Assembly (NCBI GenBank): GCA_026419115.1
Contig: JAOAAA010000009.1
Location: 1 to 42,424, forward strand
Direction of reading: 5' to 3'
DNA: 42,424 nt
DNA from: Gemmataceae bacterium
GTDB taxonomy: Bacteria; Planctomycetota; Planctomycetia; Gemmatales; Gemmataceae
Position numbers and translations under genes: made by a program. Under the pieces are notes generated by a model. It ran no database searches and was not told the origin of the DNA. It saw only the letters and a program-made list of their open reading frames with translations. Below are positions 34,301 to 42,424 of the stretch, piece by piece (the stretch's first letter is position 1; each line of letters begins with the position of its first letter).

Positions 34301-34497
34301 TATTGGACCCTCAATGAGTTGAGTGTTTATCTTACACTTAATGACGAGGAACAGGAAAGAGAAGTTTGTGTAACCAATGTGCAACAAAAAGGGTTTAGAC
34401 GTATGCCAAAAAAGAGAGAAGTAAAAGGGTTGCCTGTAAAAACATCCCAATAAAGTCGGGAAGGCCAATCAATTAGGGCCGAGTTGAAATGAAAAAA

Positions 34498-35784
34498 TCA
34501 AACGGCTCGCATCACAAGGGCACCGTTTTGCCCGCCGAAACCGAAACTGGTTGAAAGCGTCACAATCGGTTTGGCTTCACGGGCGACATTCGGGACATAG
34601 TCGAGATCGCAAGCCGGATCGGGATGATGAAGATTGATCGTTGGGGGAAGCACCTTTTTCGACACGGTCAACGCCAAGGCCACCGCTTCAATCGCGCCAC
34701 TGGCCCCGATCGAATGCCCAATCATTGATTTAATCGACGACATGGGAATCTGTTTGGCCCGCTCACCGAAAACACGTTTTACGGCCATGGTTTCCATTTG
34801 GTCGTTCAGGCGTGTGCTAGTTCCGTGTGCATTGATGTAATCGATGTCGCGATGATCGACCTTTGCTTCACGCAGAGCATTGAGAATCGCACGGGCGGCC
34901 CCGCGAGCTTCCGGATCGGGTTTAATGATCGAGTAGGCATCGAAGCTACTGCCAAAGCCCAACACTTCGGCATAGATTCGGGCACCTCGTTTGAGCGCCC
35001 TATCGTAGCTTTCGAGAATCAACATGCCTGCCCCTTCGCCCAAAACGAAACCATCTCGGGTTCGATCAAAAGGCCGAGAAACTTCTTGGGGCGGCAAGTC
35101 CATCCGTCGGCTCAAGGTTCCCATAGAGGTGTAGGCCATCAACAAGAGGGGATCGAGCCGGCTATCGGTCCCACCGGCAATCATCACATCCGCTTCGTCC
35201 CGAGCCACCATCCGGAAGGCTTCCCCAATCGCTTGGGTCCCCGCCACGCAAGCGGTGGTCACGGTGTTATTCGGCCCCTGTGCGTTGTACATCATGGAAA
35301 TATGGGCCGAAGGCATATTGGGCAGATACTTGAGCAGCCAAAGAGGGAACAGGGGATTTTCGGCATTCGCTCCAAGCGAGGATAAATCGAATTGGCCGTC
35401 GGGCAGCATCACCTTTTGGAGGACGGGCATAATCTCAGGGATGTCAATCGGGGTAAGGCCGGTCCCGACGACGACCCCCACCCGTTCGGGGTTTTCATTC
35501 TCAATTGAAATCCCACTATCTTGAAGGGCTAGCCCAGCGGCACCGACCCCGAAGCGGGCGGCTCGACTCATAACCTTCAGGGATTTCCGCATCGAATCAG
35601 GAATGAACGGATTTGGATTAAATCCACGCACCTCACCTGCAATGTGAATCGGAAACGTAGAAGCATCGAACGCGGAGATTTTCCCCACGCCAGAAACTCC
35701 ATTGGTGCAGTTGGCCCAAAATTCTTCCTTTCCGATCCCGTTTGGAGCCACCACACCCAGACCGGTAACAACAACCCGGCGCAT
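34498..35784 (-). CDS. fabF: Beta-ketoacyl-ACP synthase II
   Basis: The 428-residue enzyme elongates acyl-ACP with malonyl-ACP in fatty acid synthesis. The Cys-His-His triad is intact: Cys179 in VTTACVAGTQ, His320 in INAHGTST and His357 in KSMIGHSIG, with Lys352 ahead of it. The C-terminal SFGFGGQNGALV is also canonical. The central region between about 110 and 165 (including LPDGQFDLSSLGANAENPLF) is about 16 residues longer than in E. coli FabF; this is an insertion near the dimer or acyl-pocket region. ATG 35784 has a strong SD (AAGGAGAGG). No acpP or fabG is adjacent, so a role in a secondary acyl pathway is also possible. Confidence 0.93.
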   Translation of the reverse strand: MRRVVVTGLGVVAPNGIGKEEFWANCTNGVSGVGKISAFDASTFPIHIAGEVRGFNPNPFIPDSMRKSLKVMSRAARFGVGAAGLALQDSGISIENENPERVGVVVGTGLTPIDIPEIMPVLQKVMLPDGQFDLSSLGANAENPLFPLWLLKYLPNMPSAHISMMYNAQGPNNTVTTACVAGTQAIGEAFRMVARDEADVMIAGGTDSRLDPLLLMAYTSMGTLSRRMDLPPQEVSRPFDRTRDGFVLGEGAGMLILESYDRALKRGARIYAEVLGFGSSFDAYSIIKPDPEARGAARAILNALREAKVDHRDIDYINAHGTSTRLNDQMETMAVKRVFGERAKQIPMSSIKSMIGHSIGASGAIEAVALALTVSKKVLPPTINLHHPDPACDLDYVPNVAREAKPIVTLSTSFGFGGQNGALVMRAV

Positions 35785-36193
35785 GGATCGACCTCTCCTT
35801 AAAAGTTAAAATTGTGACTCAAGAATGAGAGTCAGTCTTCCAGTTTGGGGTAATACTTCCTGTTTCACCTATCTTCCTCATCTTAACAGAATATCTCCTT
35901 TTGGCCAATCATTTCGGGCCTGATTCTTTCCCTAATTTACCAAACTATTCGCTACAAGTGGACCAATAGAACCAAAAGGACTGAGAACAGAAAGATGTAA
36001 AGGTAAGGGAGAATCCCTAGCTGTCCCTGTAAACTGCCATGCCTCAGCGCGGGTTCGATAAGACCAAGCCTGTCGGGTAATTCTGGCGGTGGGAGTTTTT
36101 ATAAATTGTCCAAATGCAGCTTGGATTCGACAGAGTCATGATGTGAGATGTTGTTCGCAGAAGGAGCAATTATGCAGGCAGGCAGTCGAAGGG
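35785..36193. other. Non-coding spacer upstream of fabF
   Basis: This 409-base spacer lies between the end of the M2-like peptidase gene and the start of fabF, both on the minus strand. I see no gene, tRNA or clear terminator. There is a very small hairpin AGGGA-GAA-TCCCT at 36006-36018. The fabF promoter should lie here but no convincing hexamer pair is visible. Confidence 0.5.
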
Positions 36194-37900
36194 CTATTTG
36201 GCGCCAAAATCGGCAGCAAAATCTTTGGCGGAAAGTTCTCGACCGGTAGCAAATTTGGTTAACTCTCGCCAATCTAAGGTACGACCCGGTTCAAAGACTC
36301 GCTTTTTCATAAACTCACCGATTTTCTTCTCACCCACATAGATAATCGATTGCGGATCGGCCCCTTTGTACACTTCTTTAGCAATCGTGGCATGAACCTG
36401 AGAGGCAAAGAGTTGCCCCATCATGTAGTTGTGATAATAAACGGGAGCCGAGACGATATGAATTTTGCTAGCATAGTCGGGGGCATTGCGGCCCACGGGG
36501 CGTTTGAGTAACTGATATTTTTCGACCAAATCCCACCAGAGTTTATTGAGGTCCTGATCGGGATTTTCGTACATACTCTTTTCAAATCGCAGCATGACTT
36601 GGCACCAGCGAGAAAAGATCAAGAGTTGATTTTTGCGGACCTTCTCCGCCGCCACATCAAACGCTTCGGGGTTCTCCACTTTGACCCCCATTTTTTCCAA
36701 CCAAGCCCGCGATTTCGAGAAGCGCTCGAATTGCATGGCCACCCCCTCGGTCGTGAGGATATGGGCTTCGCTGCGAAGTAAATAAGGTACCGATTGCGGA
36801 ATGTTCTTACTGCTATAAATGGCATGCCCCAGTTCGTGCAGCATAGTTCCCATCCAGTATTCGTTAGGAACGATGTTGGCCAGTACACGCACATCCCCTT
36901 CTCGATTGATGTCGGTGCAGAACGCATGGGGGGATTTCCCCTTCTTCTCGTAAAGGTCGCTCCGTGCTAAAACGGAATCGATCGGAAGGTCGATCCCTGC
37001 ATAAAAATCTTTGCATAACTTGAGAATGTCGGCCTTGCTGTAGGGTTCGTCCAAATTCACATCAAACACGGCTGGGGATTCTTGGAAAAAGGGATCGTGA
37101 ACGTGCCAAGGCATTAATTCTTCGACCTTGATGCCGCAGTTTTTGGCCAAGCGTTGATCGATTTCCGCTTTGGCTTTGGCAAAGGGTTCTCGGGTCAATT
37201 GATCGAGTTCATCAAAGAGTTTAATCAGCTCGTCGCCGTTTTGCTCGTTGAGGTAAAGTTGCAGGGCATGATAGTTTTTGAAGCCCAACTTAGTGGCCAT
37301 TTCGTTGCGGAGTTTCACCAACTCTTTCAAATCACCGGCCACCTCCGCCCCGACTTTTTTACTTGCTTCCCAAACGGCTTGACGGGTTTTACTATCGGTC
37401 GAGGTTTTGAGAATTTTGCGAACTTCGGAATCGGTTAATTCTTTGCCATCGACGTTCGCACGGAAGACATTGAATTTCTTCTCGACTTCGTTGGCCTTGG
37501 CGGTGATTTTCTTGAGCAATTCGGGATCGACTTGTTTTTCAAGATACATCAGATACAACAGGTCCACCATCCGCGCCACGAGTTTGTCATTGATTTCGCC
37601 TTTATCCTTGAGAGCTTTAACCGCTTTGATCTCCGCAAAGGTCTCTTTATTTGACAGGGCCTCATCTATCTTGTTTTGGGCCTGTTCCTTTTTGGCAAAA
37701 TCTTCGTCTTTTCCGGAAATGTTTGCGACCCACCACGCTTCGGCGGCGGCAATTTCTAAAGGTCGAATGGTCTTCTCATGATAGCTAATCAGCTTTTTAG
37801 CTCGTTCCAGAGCTTCCGGCCCTGCATGAACCGCAAGGGGCCAAAAGGCAATCGCTGCCAGAAGCAAGGCAACTGGTAAACATTTTTCAGGGAGCAACAT
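36194..37900 (-). CDS. Exported M2-like zinc metallopeptidase
   Basis: The 568-residue protein has a signal peptide (about 1-26, LPVALLLAAIAFWPLAVHAG) and is otherwise helical, like the M2 (angiotensin-converting enzyme) and M3 gluzincin families. The zinc site is HELGH (355-359) with a third ligand Glu in SEAHILTTEGVAM (Glu378 or Glu385; the second is favoured by spacing to related bacterial M2 sequences). It probably cleaves peptides outside the cytoplasm. Together with the DPP IV enzyme it suggests peptide scavenging. ATG 37900 has AAAGGTGG about 5 bases upstream. The N-terminal segment (about 30-150) is a long charged helical cap that limits access to small peptides in this fold. Confidence 0.87.
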   Translation of the reverse strand: MLLPEKCLPVALLLAAIAFWPLAVHAGPEALERAKKLISYHEKTIRPLEIAAAEAWWVANISGKDEDFAKKEQAQNKIDEALSNKETFAEIKAVKALKDKGEINDKLVARMVDLLYLMYLEKQVDPELLKKITAKANEVEKKFNVFRANVDGKELTDSEVRKILKTSTDSKTRQAVWEASKKVGAEVAGDLKELVKLRNEMATKLGFKNYHALQLYLNEQNGDELIKLFDELDQLTREPFAKAKAEIDQRLAKNCGIKVEELMPWHVHDPFFQESPAVFDVNLDEPYSKADILKLCKDFYAGIDLPIDSVLARSDLYEKKGKSPHAFCTDINREGDVRVLANIVPNEYWMGTMLHELGHAIYSSKNIPQSVPYLLRSEAHILTTEGVAMQFERFSKSRAWLEKMGVKVENPEAFDVAAEKVRKNQLLIFSRWCQVMLRFEKSMYENPDQDLNKLWWDLVEKYQLLKRPVGRNAPDYASKIHIVSAPVYYHNYMMGQLFASQVHATIAKEVYKGADPQSIIYVGEKKIGEFMKKRVFEPGRTLDWRELTKFATGRELSAKDFAADFGAK

Positions 37901-38089
37901 AGGTCCACCTTTCTCAATAAGAGGTCAATCCAACAGACCAAGGGAGTGAACAGTTAGAATATCAATTTACTTGCCCGAACCGAATGAATTCACAGGCTCG
38001 TTTGGCTCAGGGGGGAGTAGCCGTTCGTGGCTTCGCTAGCATATTGATTTACTGGCTGGAACCGAATGAAAAGCCAAGAGGAAATTCCC

Positions 38090-38143
38090 CAACGAAAAAA
38101 GAAAAGGCCCAATCTTACCTGTGGCGGAAAGATCGGGCCTTTT
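38090..38143 (-). terminator. Rho-independent terminator for the Cys-rich gene
   Basis: Arms at 38102-38116 and 38129-38143 (AAAAGGCCC...ATCTT pairing with AAGAT...GGGCCTTTT, one internal mismatch, 12-nt loop) are followed on the minus strand by a T-rich tail (TTTTCTTTTTT). It lies about 115 bases beyond the Cys-rich gene stop. On the plus strand the T-run is only the stem's own. The rest of spacer 37901-38259 holds only a 12-base repeat (GAACCGAATGAA at 37977-37988 and 38059-38070). Confidence 0.78.
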
Positions 38144-38259
38144 GTTCATCGGTTATAGCTTGGGAAGATTTCCTTGGGGGTTTCATCTCACCTTCGCCTC
38201 ATAGAGGAGGCGGGACATTTTCCCAAGAAGAAATCGGCAAACCCTTTAGCAATACAGAA

Positions 38260-38655
38260 TTACTGTTTGGGTTTTTCTTTCGGAGCTTCTTTGGGAGCTT
38301 CCTTCGGGGTCTTCGGAGTTTCTTTGGGAGCTTCCTTCGGAGCGGGGGTCGCAGGAGTCACCACAACCGGATGGCAAGGGGTCGCGGTTCCACAAGGGGC
38401 CGCATACACCGGAGTGTGGCAGATCGATTTGAAGCAAGAGAACAAGCCGCAGCACCCCCGATGATAGGTCGGGGTAACGCAGGTGCTATGAACCACCACA
38501 GGAGTGGCGCAGGTGGTAGTGCAGCAGCCCCCATGTGTGTAGATTGGGGTAGCACAATTGTGCGTGTAGCAGGGATTTCCACAAGAGAACTTGAAGAAGA
38601 AACCTGTGGGTTCGGGGGCAGCCACCATGCTGGCGGCCATGACGATGCTAAACAT
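38260..38655 (-). CDS. Small Cys-rich secreted protein with C-x-T-P repeats
   Basis: I do not recognise a named family. The 131-residue product starts with a short hydrophobic, signal-like segment (MFSIVMAASMVAAPEP). It then has 13 cysteines in about 70 residues (25, 29, 34, 44, 45, 49, 59, 68, 69, 74, 79, 88, 94), organised around repeats such as CATPIYTH, CATPVVVH, CVTPTYHRG, CHTPVYAAP and CHPVVVTP. Several His residues accompany them. The last 30 residues are a Lys/Pro/Glu-rich low-complexity tail (PKEAPKETPKTPKEAP). Metal binding or disulphide cross-linking in the envelope are both plausible. ATG 38655 is supported by AGGAG at 8 bases. A Fur-box-like palindrome lies 70 bases upstream. Confidence 0.8.
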   Translation of the reverse strand: MFSIVMAASMVAAPEPTGFFFKFSCGNPCYTHNCATPIYTHGGCCTTTCATPVVVHSTCVTPTYHRGCCGLFSCFKSICHTPVYAAPCGTATPCHPVVVTPATPAPKEAPKETPKTPKEAPKEAPKEKPKQ

Positions 38656-38724
38656 GTTGTAGTCTCCTATAAAAAGGGGATTGAAATTAGTGTGGGCAAT
38701 CACCTTTGTGGTGTTATTCCAAAC

Positions 38725-38739
38725 CGAGAATCATTCTCG
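38725..38739. promoter_or_regulatory. Fur-box-like 7-1-7 palindrome
   Basis: CGAGAATCATTCTCG is a perfect 7-1-7 inverted repeat. It agrees with the Fur consensus form TGATAATnATTATCA at 10 of 14 arm positions, the differences being the outer bases and one T-to-G type change in each arm. It lies 70 bases upstream of the Cys-rich gene and next to a possible minus-strand -10 (TTATAC, 38744-38739). It is also about 130 bases upstream of the divergent ImpE-like gene. The palindrome is seen directly; Fur or Zur binding is inference. Confidence 0.5.
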
Positions 38740-38865
38740 TATAAGTACTTAATAGGCAAAAAATTTGACGAGGCAAGGATTATTGTAACATCTTGCCGTA
38801 AAATACCCTGCGTCGAAAAATAGTGTCTTCCGAAACGATCCTGATTTTTACTTGGTAACCTCCCA

Positions 38866-39675
38866 TTGAAACCCTTGGAATTATTTGAGCAAGCTGAACT
38901 GGAAAAGGCAATCGAACTCCAATCCTCCCTCGTGGAGCATCAGCCCCAGAATCCACAGGAGCTTTCCCTTTTGGCAGAGTTTCTTGCTTTTGTCGGGGAA
39001 TGGGATTTGGTCGAGGCCTATCTGCAACGGCTTCCTCCGACCCCAGATTATTGGGCGTGGCTCCAATCGTGGCGAGAAATTCTTTCTGCCGAGAGGATGC
39101 GTCTACAGCCCCAAAACAAACCTCAATTTTGGGTTCCTTCGATCCATCTCGAGGCCCGCTGGAAGGCCATGCACACCGATTCTCAAGAAGAGGTCATGGA
39201 CCTTATTGAACAAGCCGATTCCCATAGCCCCTTTTTAATTGGCTTTGTCGATGGGCGGCCTTTTGAAGGTTGGCGGGAATCGGATGATTTTCTTGCGGAC
39301 GTTCTCGAATTTTTTTATCTGGGTCGTTGCTATTGGATTCCCTTTGCCGAGATTCGCAAACTGCGTCTCGAACCCGCCCAAACGATCCGCGATACTCTCT
39401 TTCGTCCCGTGAATCTGCAGTTGCGTCATCAAGATCAACCCCTACAAGGTTACTTGCCATTGAATTATCTAGGTTCGCATACATCGGAAGACCCCGCCTT
39501 GCAAATCGGTCAAGAAACCGATTGGCTGGAATGCCACGGTTTCGCCAAAGGGGTCGGCACCCGAGTTTGGTTATTGGGAGAAGAAGAAATTTGCGTCAAT
39601 GAGATCAGTCAAATCGAAATCCGGCAAATCGAAGCCCCCGTCGTCGAGGGTGACCATTGGGACGAGGAAATTTGA
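38866..39675 (+). CDS. ImpE/TagJ-family protein (type VI secretion accessory)
   Basis: The 269-residue cytoplasmic protein matches the ImpE/TagJ (SciE) family: an N-terminal TPR-like helical segment (LELFEQAELEKAIELQSSLV, then FLAFVGEWDLVEAYLQRL), a middle block FEGWRESDDFLADVLEFF, the core RCYWIPFAEIRKLRLEPAQT, and YLPLNYLGSHTSEDPALQIG followed by a conserved Trp. TagJ binds the ClpV recycling ATPase or sheath in other bacteria. No other type VI secretion gene is present in the window. The start is TTG 38866, the first possible start in the frame and in the right place for the family; there is no clear SD. The acidic tail (GDHWDEEI) is not part of the core domain. Confidence 0.85.
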   Translation: MKPLELFEQAELEKAIELQSSLVEHQPQNPQELSLLAEFLAFVGEWDLVEAYLQRLPPTPDYWAWLQSWREILSAERMRLQPQNKPQFWVPSIHLEARWKAMHTDSQEEVMDLIEQADSHSPFLIGFVDGRPFEGWRESDDFLADVLEFFYLGRCYWIPFAEIRKLRLEPAQTIRDTLFRPVNLQLRHQDQPLQGYLPLNYLGSHTSEDPALQIGQETDWLECHGFAKGVGTRVWLLGEEEICVNEISQIEIRQIEAPVVEGDHWDEEI

Positions 39676-39838
39676 GCCGAGCAACGGATCGCCCCTTCCG
39701 GTTTCTCGCGATCTAGAACGCTGTTGTGAGGAACGATCGGGATACCGAGCCGCTTGCCTTGGGGAGGTCGCCTCTCTCTCAGGGAATCGAAATAGCCTCT
39801 CCTAGAGCAAAAGGCGCGATAAAGCGGGGCGATTGATG

Positions 39839-42424
39839 CTACTTCCGGAATAGACGGTGGTTCTTATTTCCACCGCTTTCCATGTAGGCAAACAGGTCGA
39901 GAATTTCTTCCTCGGTTAGCACATCAATCAAATTCGCTGGCATCGGGGAAACCTGAGAAGGCGCACGTTTTTCTAAATCATCCATCGGAATCTCGACCCG
40001 ATTGGCCGAAAGCGGATCGGTCTGAACAACGATTTTCTTCGGAGTTTGATCGACCACGCGGCCAATGATGGTCTTTCCACTCAGGGTGGTGAAGGTTTCA
40101 TTCTGATATTGATCCGAAAGAACCTTGGAAGGCTCGATGATCGATTCCAAAATATCCTTCCGATTGAACCGGCTGCTGATGGCAGTGAGATCGGGACCAA
40201 CGGCTCCCCCCTCGTCTCCCATGCGGTGGCACTTGATACATTGACCGGCAATGTAGGCATCTCGCCCCCGTTCAAAGTTTCGTCCCGTTTCGGCCTTACT
40301 GACCTTTTCGAGCAAATCCTCGACCTTGTATTGTTTCACTGTTTGACGCGGTTTGGTATTGTAGTTCGGGACTGCTTTATCATTGATGGCAGTGATTATG
40401 GGGGAAAGTTCTTTCAATTCTGCCTCGGACAGGTTGGGAACCACATCGCGAAGGAAGTTTTTCAAGAAATTCGCAAAGCTCGCCCCATCACTATAGGGCC
40501 GACCTGCTTCTTCAAACCATTTCACCATCTCAGGGGAGTGCTGGTAGCTTTTTCGATCCTTCGTCCAGTAAGACAAATACTCTTTGCGTTGTTCGATCGT
40601 CCATTGGCCAAAAGGTAAGGTCCGCAGATGGAACACATAATGGAAGACATCTTCTTGGAGTTTCGTTTCGGACATGAGCTTCAGGCATTTGCCAGCAATC
40701 CCCGGCGCCTGAAGATAAATCAACACTTGGGAAAGTTCTCGGTTCAGATAGCTTGAATTGCTCGGGAACAATGGATCGAGTTCGGCAATCAACTTACGGG
40801 CATTCTCCACGTTGGGGCGTCCCATTCTGCTGAAAGTGACGCCAATCACTCGGAGCTTTTCGAGTTGTTGTTCAGGGGTGAGCTTATTCAAAGGGAAGCG
40901 AGCCAACGCGGTCAGAATCTCGGGTTGAGTTTTGGGGTCTCCGTAACGAGCCAAAGCGAGTAAAGCCTGAATCGCAGCGGTGGGGTTTTGTTCCGAAAGG
41001 GCTTTTTCTTTCCAAGAGGTCACCGGCTGAAATTCGATCGCGACGCGGGCAGCATATCGCAGGAAGCGATCTTCACTGCTCAAATGAGGCCAAGCGGTCT
41101 CAATCGCTTTGGGGTCTTCTTTCCCATGAAATGCTTCCAAAGAGCGACGAAGTTCCCGTTCTTTCTTCCCTTCGTCGGTAGGTTTAATCGGGTCCGTCGA
41201 TTCTTTGCCGACGTAAGAAAGTCGATACAGGGCCGCTTGAGTATTTCGTCCCCCAATCGTGAAGTACATGGCCCCATCGGCACCGACCACCACATCCGTC
41301 AGGTTCAAAGGTTTCTTGGGAGCATCTTTCTTCATTAAGCCCAAGGGGGCCACCACATTTTCGTAGGTAGCGGTGTACGAGGAACCTTTGGGGGTCAAGT
41401 GAACGGCCATCAATCGCCCGTAGGTCCAATCGCAAATGTAAATCGCTTTTTGGTACTTGGCGGGGAAATTGGTCCCCAGACCATTGCAAACACCGGTCGG
41501 AGAGCCAATACCAATATCCACTATGGCAGGAAGGCTATCGGGATAGTAGCTGGGCCATTTTCCGGTTCCGGAACGCCAACCCGCTTCCGAAGCGCTGGTG
41601 CAATGATTCACTCGCGTCGGACGATACCACGGCATCCCCCAGTCCCATTCCATATCACTATCGAAGGTGAATAATTCCCCGTCGATATTAAAGGCCATAT
41701 CGTAGGCATTACGAAAACCACCAAGGAGCAATTCCCATTCTTTGCCGTCGGCATCAGTCCGAACCACATAGCCCCCCGGCGCCAGTTTCCCTGCAGCGTG
41801 ACCATTACCATCCCATTGACGAGGAAGCAGGTGATCCTCTTTGTAGTTACGATGTTGGGACTTCGGAGACATTCCTTCGGGAACATCGGTATGGTTCCCG
41901 TTCATCACATAGATTTTTTGATCCGGTCCGAGAACAACCGCATGAGGACCATGTTCACCGGCCCCTTTGAATTCCTTCAGAAATGTGAAGCTAAATTTCC
42001 CATTGGCCGATTCTTCTTTGCACTTATACAGGCCGAACCCTTTGGGACCGAACCCATTCACATACAAACAATCAAAGGCCCACAGCATCCCCATGACTTC
42101 GGTGATGGGCAAATCGAGTTTCTCGGTAGCGACCAATTGACCGTCTTTGAGTGTCATGCGGATCAACGCTTGGCCCCGTTGCCCCCCTGTAATGAGCCGA
42201 CCTTTCCCATCGACCGCGAGATTAATCCATGAACCTTGGGTTGCAGGGTCCGAAACCGCCACCAGATCGACCTTAAAACCTTCCGGTGTATACAAATCTG
42301 CGGGGAGGGCTACTTCTTTTTTCTGCGGCGGGTCTTTCTTTTTGGGGGGGTCTTTCTTTTCTTGCCCCCAAACTGCGGCGTTGAGCATCATCAAACACAC
42401 GCTAAAGCAAAATAATCGTCGGAT
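39839..42424 (-). CDS. PVC-type heme-binding dehydrogenase-like protein, start beyond the edge
   Basis: The product resembles the heme protein at 26411 in architecture. It has a signal peptide, a Lys/Pro linker (KKDPPKKKDPPQKK), a beta-propeller dehydrogenase-like domain (from LYTPEGFKVDLVAVSDP), a helical HEAT-like middle, and a C-terminal PVC heme-binding domain with CIKCH at about residue 721 counted from the GTG at 42400. SPMPANLI near 820 offers a distal Met. The frame stays open for eight codons upstream of that GTG to the window edge, and those codons (IRRLFCFS) supply the basic and hydrophobic start of the signal peptide. The true start therefore lies outside. Probably an exported oxidase/dehydrogenase of unknown substrate. 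Confidence 0.92.
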   Translation of the reverse strand: MRRLFCFSVCLMMLNAAVWGQEKKDPPKKKDPPQKKEVALPADLYTPEGFKVDLVAVSDPATQGSWINLAVDGKGRLITGGQRGQALIRMTLKDGQLVATEKLDLPITEVMGMLWAFDCLYVNGFGPKGFGLYKCKEESANGKFSFTFLKEFKGAGEHGPHAVVLGPDQKIYVMNGNHTDVPEGMSPKSQHRNYKEDHLLPRQWDGNGHAAGKLAPGGYVVRTDADGKEWELLLGGFRNAYDMAFNIDGELFTFDSDMEWDWGMPWYRPTRVNHCTSASEAGWRSGTGKWPSYYPDSLPAIVDIGIGSPTGVCNGLGTNFPAKYQKAIYICDWTYGRLMAVHLTPKGSSYTATYENVVAPLGLMKKDAPKKPLNLTDVVVGADGAMYFTIGGRNTQAALYRLSYVGKESTDPIKPTDEGKKERELRRSLEAFHGKEDPKAIETAWPHLSSEDRFLRYAARVAIEFQPVTSWKEKALSEQNPTAAIQALLALARYGDPKTQPEILTALARFPLNKLTPEQQLEKLRVIGVTFSRMGRPNVENARKLIAELDPLFPSNSSYLNRELSQVLIYLQAPGIAGKCLKLMSETKLQEDVFHYVFHLRTLPFGQWTIEQRKEYLSYWTKDRKSYQHSPEMVKWFEEAGRPYSDGASFANFLKNFLRDVVPNLSEAELKELSPIITAINDKAVPNYNTKPRQTVKQYKVEDLLEKVSKAETGRNFERGRDAYIAGQCIKCHRMGDEGGAVGPDLTAISSRFNRKDILESIIEPSKVLSDQYQNETFTTLSGKTIIGRVVDQTPKKIVVQTDPLSANRVEIPMDDLEKRAPSQVSPMPANLIDVLTEEEILDLFAYMESGGNKNHRLFRK

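Noticed and set aside
36030-36080. A possible tRNA T-arm (GGGTTCGATAAG)
   Set aside because: No matching acceptor stem, anticodon arm or D-arm can be drawn around it.
37984-38823. A 279-codon open frame on the plus strand
   Set aside because: It overlaps the Cys-rich gene on the opposite strand, which has a good SD, a signal-like start and clear repeats. The plus-strand translation is low-complexity Arg/Ser/Gly/His and looks like the shadow of those repeats.

Overview
The window looks like a chromosomal stretch from a planctomycete, most likely of the Gemmata/Zavarzinella side of the phylum; the family placement is inference. Support comes from lineage-typical proteins: a DUF1559 pseudopilin-like protein, two PVC-type membrane-bound dehydrogenase/heme-binding CxxCH proteins, HEAT-repeat and TPR secreted proteins, FHA signalling proteins, a Tat-type ankyrin protein, a TPM-domain protein with a Gly-rich tail, and an unusually large number of signal peptides. 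Coding sequence is bacterial throughout, ATG starts are mixed with GTG and TTG, and many starts have a purine-rich Shine-Dalgarno (SD) site. I see no rRNA, tRNA, CRISPR array, transposase or phage gene.

Layout. 1-5.4 kb: the 3' part of recN, a long AT-rich spacer, a DUF1559 gene, a coupled pair (RsmC-like methyltransferase then DUF985 cupin, minus strand), and an exported BPL_N/GATase-like protein. 5.6-12.7 kb (minus strand): odhB (E2 of a 2-oxoacid dehydrogenase) followed at 11 nt by an exported methyltransferase; the rpsO-pnp pair; rarD; a small FHA protein. 12.8-16.3 kb (minus): aldo/keto reductase, a large ABC-2 permease, a DUF420 membrane protein. 16.4-26.1 kb: TPR protein, HEAT/beta-propeller protein, nagA (minus), FHA-GGDEF diguanylate cyclase, a TerB-like small protein (minus), a DPP IV-type peptidase and a TPM protein. 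26.4-33.1 kb (plus): a PVC heme protein plus Tat-ankyrin pair, then a three-gene ABC ATPase, ABC permease and hexapeptide acyltransferase run. 33.1-42.4 kb: VWA protein, fabF, an M2-like metallopeptidase and a Cys-rich small secreted protein (minus), a lone ImpE/TagJ homologue (plus), and a second PVC heme protein whose start lies just outside the right edge.

How the genes fit together. Housekeeping functions (recN, rpsO-pnp, fabF, odhB, nagA) are interleaved with exported proteins that appear to degrade or oxidise polymers outside the cytoplasm (DPP IV, M2 peptidase, two heme dehydrogenases). Signalling is represented by two FHA proteins, one carrying an intact diguanylate cyclase. I did not find an unmistakable new multi-gene system. 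The points most worth a second look are a Fur-box-like palindrome in front of a 13-cysteine secreted protein, a NagA with Tyr at the usual metal-ligand Glu, an ABC ATPase with Arg in the P-loop and no room for a leader, an exported SAM methyltransferase coupled to odhB, and an ImpE homologue without any other type VI secretion gene nearby.
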